Shown here piece after piece: positions 58,786 to 64,000 of a DNA stretch of 64,000 nt (position 1 is its first letter; every line of letters starts with the position of its first letter). This DNA is from Blastococcus sp. LR1 (lineage in GTDB: Bacteria > Actinomycetota > Actinomycetes > Mycobacteriales > Geodermatophilaceae): the NCBI RefSeq assembly GCF_020166105.1, contig NZ_JAIUJY010000002.1, forward strand, positions 558,001 to 622,000. The letters are read 5' to 3'. The position numbers were made by a program, and so were the translations under genes. The notes beneath the pieces are model-generated. The model saw only the letters and a program-made list of their open reading frames with translations. It was not told where the DNA came from and did no database searches.

Positions 58786-61131
58786 TCAGCTGTCGACGGG
58801 GCGCGCTCCGAGCTGGGCCCGCAGCAGCTGCAGCGCAGCCTGTTCCTGGTCGACCGCGGGCTCCGGCTCGCGGTCGCCACCGGAGGACGTCTCCGCGGCC
58901 CGCTCGGCCATGAGCTCGACGGCCTCGGCGGCCTCGGCCTGCCGTGCCGCCTCGCGGGCCACCTCGGGAGTGACCGGCGGCCCGGCCGGGGAACCGCTGC
59001 TGGCTCCCGCGCTCCCGGCGCCCCCGACGACGGCGTCCACCCGCCACCGCACCCCGAGCAGCTCGTTGAGCGCCTCGCGGAGGATGTCCTTGTTCAGGTC
59101 GTCGCCCAGTCGGCGCGCGAGCGCCGGCGACGAGGTGGACAGCGTCAGGACGCCGTTGGCGAGCTGGTGCACCTGGGCGTTGTGCAGCAGCGCCTCGGTC
59201 GTGCGCTTGTGCTTCTTGACGATGGCGAGCAGCTCGGGCCACACCCGGCGGACGTCGGCCGTGGTGAGCTCGCCGTCGTCGCCCCCCGCCGCCTCCGGCG
59301 GGTTCGCCGACACCATCGGCGTCGGCTCACCTCCACGTGGCGCCGGTGCGGACTCGGCGGCCGCCCGCGGCGGGGAGGCCGGCGGGCGGGGCTGCTCGGT
59401 CCGGGCCGCCGCGGCCTGGACGGCGGCCGGCTGGGGGGTGTGCGGCCAGTCCTCGTCGTCGGTCGGCTCGGGCGGGAGCGGGATGTCGGGCTCGCCCTCG
59501 GCCACGCGGGGGGCACGGGCGGCCGGTGCGGCGGCGGGCTCGCTGGGCGGCGCCGCGGCCGGGGTGGGCGCGGCCGCCGCGGGCTTCGGGCGGTTGCCCG
59601 GCTGCGCCGTCTCCGGCCAGTCGCTCGCGGCCGGGGCGGCGGCCGCGGGCCGCGGCTTCTCCCCCGGGCGGGCGGTCTCCGGCCAGTCCGACGACGCCGG
59701 AGCGGACGCCGCCGGCGCCTGGGCAGGGGTCTGAGGACGCTGCGCCGGAGCCTCGCTGCGCTGCGAGGGGCGCACGTACTCCTTGCGGCCGGCGTCCGGC
59801 TGCGCGGGACGTTCGGCGGGCGCCGGCTGCGCGGCCGGCGCAGCGGGCGCGGGTGCAGCCGGAGCAGGAGTCGGCGCGGCGGCTCGGGGCGCCTCGCGGA
59901 CCGGTGCGGGTGCGGTCTCGCGGACCGGCGCCGGAGCGTGCCCGGTGTCCCGGCCGGCGTGCTCCCCGGCGATCGACATCCGGCGCTCGAGCCGCTCGAG
60001 GCGCTGCAGGGTCGCCGCCGCGGAGCCGTCGGTGGCCGGCAGCAGCATGCGGGCGCAGACCAGCTCCAGGAGGAGCCGCGGCGCCGTCGTCCCACGCATC
60101 TCGGTGAGGCCCTCGTGCACGGTGTCGGCCATCCGGGAGAGGGTCGCCGACCCCAGCGCCCGGGCCTGCGAGGTCATCAGGTCCAGCCGGTCGGGCGGAC
60201 AGTCGAGCAGCCCGTTCCCACCTGCCTCGGGCACCGCGTCCAGCACGATCAGGTCGCGCAGCCGGTCCAGCAGGTCGGTGGCGAAGCGGCGCGGGTCGTG
60301 CCCGGCCTCGACGACCCGGTCGACGGCGCGGAAGACGCCGGGGGCGTCCTGCGCGGCCATCGCGTCGATCGTCTCGTCGAGCAGCGCGTCGTCGGTGACA
60401 CCGAGCAGCCCGACGGCGCTCTTGTAGGTGACCCCGTCGGGCCCCGCACCGGCGAGCAGCTGGTCGAGGATCGACAGCGAGTCACGGACCGAGCCACCGC
60501 CGGCGCGCACCACCAGCGGGAACACGGTCGCCTCGACGTGCACGCCCTCGGCGGTGCAGGTCTTCTCCAGCAGCGTGCGCAGCGTCGTCGGCGGCACCAG
60601 CCGGAAGGGGTAGTGGTGGGTGCGCGACCGGATGGTCGACAGCACCTTCTCCGGCTCGGTGGTCGCGAAGATGAAGACCAGGAACTCGGGCGGCTCCTCG
60701 ACGACCTTGAGCAGGGCGTTGAAGCCCTGCGAGGACACCATGTGCGCCTCGTCGACGATGTAGACCTTGTAGCGGCTGTTGACCGGCGCGAAGAAGGCGC
60801 GTTCGCGCAGGTCACGGGCGTCGTCGACACCGCCGTGGCTCGCCGCGTCGATCTCCATGACGTCGAGCGAGCCCGGGCCGTCGGGCGCCAGCGCGATGCA
60901 CGACTCGCAGACGCCGCACGGCGTGGACGTCGGCCCCTGCTCGCAGTTCAGCGAGCGGGCCAGGATCCGCGCCGACGACGTCTTGCCGCAGCCACGCGGG
61001 CCGCTGAAGAGGTAGGCGTGGTTGATCCGGCCGCCGTCGACGGCGTTCATCAGGGGCGCGGTGACGTGCTCCTGCCCGACCACCTCGGCGAAGGTCGCCG
61101 GGCGGTACTTCCGGTAGAGCGCGAGAGCCAC
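58786..61131 (-). CDS. dnaX: DNA polymerase III subunits gamma/tau
   Basis: A 781-residue clamp-loader ATPase. Walker A is GPRGCGKT (44-51). Four zinc-binding cysteines are at 63, 72, 75 and 78, Walker B is VYIVDEAHM, and sensor 1 follows in [11 protein letters not shown]. Residues about 385-630 form an Ala/Pro-rich linker with a repeated WPET motif, and the C-terminal ~130 residues are the tau domain ([20 protein letters not shown]). No programmed frameshift heptamer was noticed. GTG 61131. Normally adjacent to ffs in actinobacteria; here 2.5 kb of islet intervenes. Confidence 0.95.
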   Translation of the reverse strand: MALALYRKYRPATFAEVVGQEHVTAPLMNAVDGGRINHAYLFSGPRGCGKTSSARILARSLNCEQGPTSTPCGVCESCIALAPDGPGSLDVMEIDAASHGGVDDARDLRERAFFAPVNSRYKVYIVDEAHMVSSQGFNALLKVVEEPPEFLVFIFATTEPEKVLSTIRSRTHHYPFRLVPPTTLRTLLEKTCTAEGVHVEATVFPLVVRAGGGSVRDSLSILDQLLAGAGPDGVTYKSAVGLLGVTDDALLDETIDAMAAQDAPGVFRAVDRVVEAGHDPRRFATDLLDRLRDLIVLDAVPEAGGNGLLDCPPDRLDLMTSQARALGSATLSRMADTVHEGLTEMRGTTAPRLLLELVCARMLLPATDGSAAATLQRLERLERRMSIAGEHAGRDTGHAPAPVRETAPAPVREAPRAAAPTPAPAAPAPAAPAAQPAPAERPAQPDAGRKEYVRPSQRSEAPAQRPQTPAQAPAASAPASSDWPETARPGEKPRPAAAAPAASDWPETAQPGNRPKPAAAAPTPAAAPPSEPAAAPAARAPRVAEGEPDIPLPPEPTDDEDWPHTPQPAAVQAAAARTEQPRPPASPPRAAAESAPAPRGGEPTPMVSANPPEAAGGDDGELTTADVRRVWPELLAIVKKHKRTTEALLHNAQVHQLANGVLTLSTSSPALARRLGDDLNKDILREALNELLGVRWRVDAVVGGAGSAGASSGSPAGPPVTPEVAREAARQAEAAEAVELMAERAAETSSGGDREPEPAVDQEQAALQLLRAQLGARPVDS

Positions 61132-61237
61132 GGACGCAGGTTACGCGGACGGGATGACAGGCAGACGGGCGTCAGGAGCTTCAGCGGGAGGTACCTGAGG
61201 CCACCCAAACGAGGGAAGCCTTGGCGTCAAGTTCGCG

Positions 61238-61269
61238 TTGACAAGAGCCGATACGTACATACGATGTAC
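61238..61269 (+). promoter_or_regulatory. Toxin-antitoxin promoter with embedded palindrome
   Basis: TTGACA (61238-61243), a 16-base spacer and TACGAT (61260-61265) form a near-consensus sigma-A promoter. GTACAT-ACG-ATGTAC (61255-61269) is a perfect 6-base inverted repeat that covers the -10 box. This is the usual architecture for repression by the ribbon-helix-helix antitoxin. Confidence 0.65.
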
Positions 61270-61290
61270 TCACCGACTTAGGAGAGGATC

Positions 61291-61587
61291 ATGTCAGTCC
61301 AGCGCACCGACGCCCGTGCAGCCAAGGATCAGCGGTTCAACCTGCGCGTCAGCGGACGGCAGGAGCAACTGATCCGGCAAGCCGCTGCGGCGTCAGACAG
61401 GACCATGACCGACTTCATCCTCGAGAGCGTCGTCGAGCATGCCGAGCGCATCTTGGCCGACCGTCGCTGGTTCCTCGCTAGCGAGGAGCAGTGGGCAGAA
61501 CTTCAGAGATTGCTGGATGCACCGCTTCCCTCGACGTCCAAGTTCCAGGAGCTCGGACGCCGCGAGAGCCCGTTCGCTGACGAGTGA
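61291..61587 (+). CDS. DUF1778 antitoxin (TacA-like)
   Basis: A 98-residue DUF1778 protein. The N-terminal ribbon-helix-helix region (QRFNLRVSGRQEQLIRQAA) binds DNA. The following TMTDFILESVVEHAERIL and the C-terminal FLASEEQWAELQRLLDAP are the conserved family body and the segment that covers the acetyl-CoA pocket of the toxin. AGGAGAGG precedes ATG 61291. It overlaps the toxin gene by 4 bases (GTGA). The pair is probably autorepressed at the palindrome at 61255-61269. Confidence 0.9.
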   Translation: MSVQRTDARAAKDQRFNLRVSGRQEQLIRQAAAASDRTMTDFILESVVEHAERILADRRWFLASEEQWAELQRLLDAPLPSTSKFQELGRRESPFADE

Positions 61588-62093
61588 GCGAAAAACCGAG
61601 CAGTCCAGTAAAGCTCGAGCGAGCTTTCGATCGCTCGAACTTCACGTCTGGGGCTGCCGAACTGGACGAGTGGCTTCGTCAGTACTCGTGGCAAAACCAG
61701 CGCGCCAACAACGCCACGACTTACGTCAGCCATGTGGACGGTCTTGTCGTGGGCTACTACGCCATCACCGTGGCGTCCTACGACCGAGCCGGCGCCCCCG
61801 CAACTCTCGTCAAAGGGGCGCCGGCCCAGGTCCCCTGCATCCTCTTGGCTCGACTAGCCGTAGATGAAGCTTGGCATGGCCGGGGGCTCGGTGCTGCCCT
61901 TCTTCGGGACGCACTGCGTCGAGCCCTATTCATTAGCGAAAGTGTAGGAGCACGCCTGTTCTTGGTGCACGCTCGCGACGAGTCCGCCCACGCGTTCTAC
62001 ATGCGGCACGGCGACTTCCTCGAGTCACCAGTTGAGCAGTTGCATCTAATGGTGCCAATGGCAGAGCTAGCCAAGATTCCCGGCTTTAGCTGA
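61584..62093 (+). CDS. GNAT-family acetyltransferase toxin (TacT-like)
   Basis: A 169-residue GNAT protein. The acetyl-CoA motif is AWHGRGLGAALLRDAL (HGRGLG about 98-103) and Tyr139 in HAFYMRHGDF matches the catalytic tyrosine of TacT toxins, which acetylate aminoacyl-tRNA and block translation. LARLAVDEAW is the characteristic beta-4. Size and pairing with a DUF1778 antitoxin make the toxin call strong. Base composition is lower in GC than the neighbours. The stop is 6 bases from that of the convergent 448-residue gene. Confidence 0.9.
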   Translation: MSEKPSSPVKLERAFDRSNFTSGAAELDEWLRQYSWQNQRANNATTYVSHVDGLVVGYYAITVASYDRAGAPATLVKGAPAQVPCILLARLAVDEAWHGRGLGAALLRDALRRALFISESVGARLFLVHARDESAHAFYMRHGDFLESPVEQLHLMVPMAELAKIPGFS

Positions 62094-62099
62094 CCCTTA

Positions 62100-63446
62100 T
62101 CAACGCGCCCGTGCAAGACAATATGTCATCTCGCTTACCCAGTCAGATATACGATACTCCTCAAGAAGAAGCTTCCCCTCAATGAGAGGCTCCGGCGCCC
62201 AAAGCCACGCTAGCTTGTCGCTCTTTGCGACATCCTCGTCTCCTAAGAGTTCTGAGATCTGGTCGATTGACCCCTGCTGCCGCAAGAGGCAAGATGCGAT
62301 GTTGACAGAAATCAGGGGCTTCTGACCCGGACTACTCCGAAGTATCTGTCGAAGCTCGGTCTCGGCAGCGCCCGGATGCCGAACTATCCGTAAGAAGGCA
62401 TGAGCAATAGCTAGTTCAACACTCGCCGGCGCGGCGGAACTTGCCCGGGCGGCCAAGCCCACTGCGGCATCGAAGGCTCCAACCTTGGTAAGCGTGACCA
62501 GTTCCTGCATCACCTCCGACGCTGTCATCCCCGCGAGCACCTCTGCGTCACTGCTAGCTGCACAGACCCGCCGAGCGAGAGCACTGACGACCATCGCCAT
62601 GGAGACAGGGCGTTCTGCAACCAAGCGCACAGGGACGCCAGCATCGCCGCACACTGCCTCCGGGCGATCCAGGAACGCTAATTCCCACTGCAGGGACGCG
62701 GTCCGCCACTCGTCCAATCTGGTCTTCGTGAACCGATCGAATATCCAGCGCGTCGCATCTACCCCGCCCGGCAATACGCGATCTGCGGGCTCCAGTTGAA
62801 CCCGTTGCGCATCCCGCCGCCAGACGATCAGGTGGGCCAAGGCAGCTTCATCGATCCACTGATTTAGCTCTGCAATGCCCGGCCCGGTCAGCGCGGACAT
62901 GAGAAGACCGCTTTCGTCCATATCCGGCAGGTGCGCAAACGCGGTCAACCAGCCGCGCAACTGCCGCGGGAGAGCGTCGGCGTCAACGACTCCTCGGCGC
63001 GTAGCGGCCATCGCATGCACTACGTGAAGGGTGACTCGACGAGCTAAGAGTGGGCCGATACAGAGCCGCACGATTGCATCAGCGAGAATTCCCCGCTCGC
63101 CCAGCCGCGCCAATGCCGAAGTGATAAGTACTGAACGATGAAAGCCTCCAGCGGCCCACGGCACCACTTCAAGGCCGTCGTGAACCACCCGAAGAAGCGC
63201 AGTCGTCGGCCACGCCACGCTAGGTTCGCGGCCGCGGTACTCAGCGGCTAGCGCCCCCACATCGAAAGAGCGTGCGGCGGCGTCGTACGCGGCCTGTTGC
63301 GTCTCGTGATCAGCGACCCGCTCGCATAGCAAGGACCCCCCACAGCGGTCATGCCCGTTCTCGCTGCACCACTGCGCGTGATGCGCTAGGGCCGCCGCCG
63401 TGACCGCCGCGATCTCAGCATTTGATGGCTCCCCCGCACCTTGCAC
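62100..63446 (-). CDS. Unrecognised 448-residue helical protein in the dnaX-ffs islet
   Basis: I do not recognise this protein. The N-terminus has a Cys/His cluster (His22, His23, Cys27, His32, Cys35, Cys41) that could bind zinc. The middle is mixed helical with Trp-rich segments (VAWPTTALLRVVHDGLEVVPW). About residues 310-410 resemble tetratricopeptide-like repeats (KVGAFDAAVGLAARASSAAP; FLRIVRHPGAAETELRQILR). No membrane helix, signal or enzyme motif was seen. The GTG start has GGGGGAG upstream. Codon use is less GC-biased than the core genes around it, suggesting acquisition. Confidence 0.7.
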   Translation of the reverse strand: MQGAGEPSNAEIAAVTAAALAHHAQWCSENGHDRCGGSLLCERVADHETQQAAYDAAARSFDVGALAAEYRGREPSVAWPTTALLRVVHDGLEVVPWAAGGFHRSVLITSALARLGERGILADAIVRLCIGPLLARRVTLHVVHAMAATRRGVVDADALPRQLRGWLTAFAHLPDMDESGLLMSALTGPGIAELNQWIDEAALAHLIVWRRDAQRVQLEPADRVLPGGVDATRWIFDRFTKTRLDEWRTASLQWELAFLDRPEAVCGDAGVPVRLVAERPVSMAMVVSALARRVCAASSDAEVLAGMTASEVMQELVTLTKVGAFDAAVGLAARASSAAPASVELAIAHAFLRIVRHPGAAETELRQILRSSPGQKPLISVNIASCLLRQQGSIDQISELLGDEDVAKSDKLAWLWAPEPLIEGKLLLEEYRISDWVSEMTYCLARAR

Positions 63447-63685
63447 GTCTGCTCCCCCACGTAACGATGCTTACGGCGTCCCGTCCCACGGTCCCTCGGG
63501 ATCACAAGGCTACGGGGACCAACCGCCAACGACCGGCGACATCGGCCCCTGGGTGGGGGAGCAATCACTCCGGCGCACCAACCATGGGCAGAGCACTTTG
63601 GGACTAGACCCTACGGCTCAACGCGCCCTCGCCGAGCCGCCGCATCGCGAGCAGCCACGCAACGGGATCGGATGCGGAAAGCAAA

Positions 63686-63776
63686 GGACCCCCCGCGCAC
63701 CCGCCAGAGCCCGCTTATCCTTGCTGCCTTCCGGCCCTGGGGAGGTTCACAGGATGACGCCACACGAGGGGTCTCC
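63686..63776 (-). ncRNA. ffs: SRP RNA (small bacterial 4.5S type)
   Basis: The minus strand contains GGGCCGGAAGGCAGCAAGG, the conserved SRP RNA apical domain that binds Ffh. Flanking arms pair as a long hairpin: the 5' arm begins near 63776 (GGAGACCCCTCGTGTGG) and the 3' arm ends near 63686 (GCGCGGGGGGTCC), with G-U pairs. Ends are set by the stem and are approximate to a few bases. Between 63447 and 63685 I see no gene or other tRNA. Confidence 0.9.
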
Positions 63777-63873
63777 CCCACTGTAGAGGAAACCGGTCGA
63801 GCTCCCGACGCACGCCCCGATACGCTGCCGTCGCGCTCCGCCAGCCGAGCCGCCGGAACCGCACGGGAGCGTC

Positions 63874-64000
63874 ATGTCCACCCCGCACGTCGCCGTCTCC
63901 GGGCGCGGGTTCCTGCTCGTCGTCCTCGCCTCGCTGTGCTGGGGCACCTCGGGCGCGAGCGGCAAGATCGTCGCCGACCGCACCGACCTCGGCCCCCTGG
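63874..64000 (+). CDS. EamA/DMT-family transporter, N-terminal fragment
   Basis: The first 42 residues of a protein cut by the window edge. After a short cytosolic start, FLLVVLASLCWGTSGASGKI is a first membrane helix with the CWGTS motif typical of EamA (drug/metabolite) permeases. A GGGAG lies 5 bases upstream of the ATG. It is divergent from ffs. The substrate cannot be inferred from this fragment. Confidence 0.65.
   Translation, partial: MSTPHVAVSGRGFLLVVLASLCWGTSGASGKIVADRTDLGPL

Noticed and set aside
63447-63685. A second structural RNA or tRNA between the orphan gene and ffs
   Set aside because: Several short inverted repeats exist but no cloverleaf, T-loop or known RNA motif could be folded by eye.

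Overview
The window is high-GC chromosomal DNA from an actinobacterium. GTG starts are frequent, gene pairs often overlap by 4 bases (ATGA/GTGA), and several genes look leaderless. Gene content and order follow, from memory, the Mycobacterium tuberculosis Rv3667-Rv3721 interval: acs, small holin-X membrane protein, ephE-like hydrolase, marP, CoA pyrophosphatase, TlpA, nth, small membrane protein, crp, RidA, DUF4177, paired ArsA-type ATPases, ponA2, metallophosphatase, then asd/lysC, leuA, recR, ybaB, dnaX. The style suggests a Frankineae/Geodermatophilaceae-type organism such as Blastococcus, Geodermatophilus or Modestobacter. That family assignment is inference.

1-10.5 kb: the tail of an unidentified gene, an AbrB-family membrane protein, a regulator/membrane-protein pair behind a palindromic site, a fused sirohaem/cobalamin enzyme (CysG-like), an ABC-2 exporter with its own XRE regulator, a TPR-like protein, a siderophore-reductase-like Fe-S protein, acetyl-CoA synthetase, a holin-X family membrane protein and an epoxide-hydrolase-like enzyme.

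10.5-26 kb: a tightly coupled minus-strand operon (nth, TlpA thioredoxin lipoprotein, CoA pyrophosphatase, cupredoxin lipoprotein, MarP protease), the global regulator crp, a NUDIX/RidA/DUF4177 operon, the divergent ArsA/Get3-like ATPase pair, PBP PonA2, YqeY, a metallophosphoesterase, tRNA-Pro(CGG), and two CNNM/CorC-type transporters.

26-44 kb: an MFS transporter, an S9 peptidase, lysC-asd plus a coupled hypothetical gene, a phospholipase D-like enzyme, a formaldehyde dehydrogenase, an XRE protein with a Cys-rich tail, leuA behind a leader-peptide attenuator, and a complete Mrp (mnh) Na+/H+ antiporter operon in which A and B are fused and every junction overlaps by 4 bases.

44-61 kb: an ABC-F ATPase, two pirins, a double-glyoxalase-fold protein, a large TPM-domain protein, a Rieske protein, a dipeptide-type ABC importer with a fused double ATPase, then recR, ybaB and dnaX.

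61-64 kb: a small islet with different base composition separates dnaX from the SRP RNA gene (ffs). It carries a TacA/TacT-like toxin-antitoxin pair with a near-consensus promoter and an embedded palindrome, plus an unrecognised 448-residue protein. The window ends in a truncated EamA-type transporter.

There is no CRISPR array, insertion sequence or prophage. The most unusual content is non-coding: three families of palindromic elements (one with compensatory changes between its two copies), candidate Crp sites, the leuA leader, and the operator-like sites in front of several operons.
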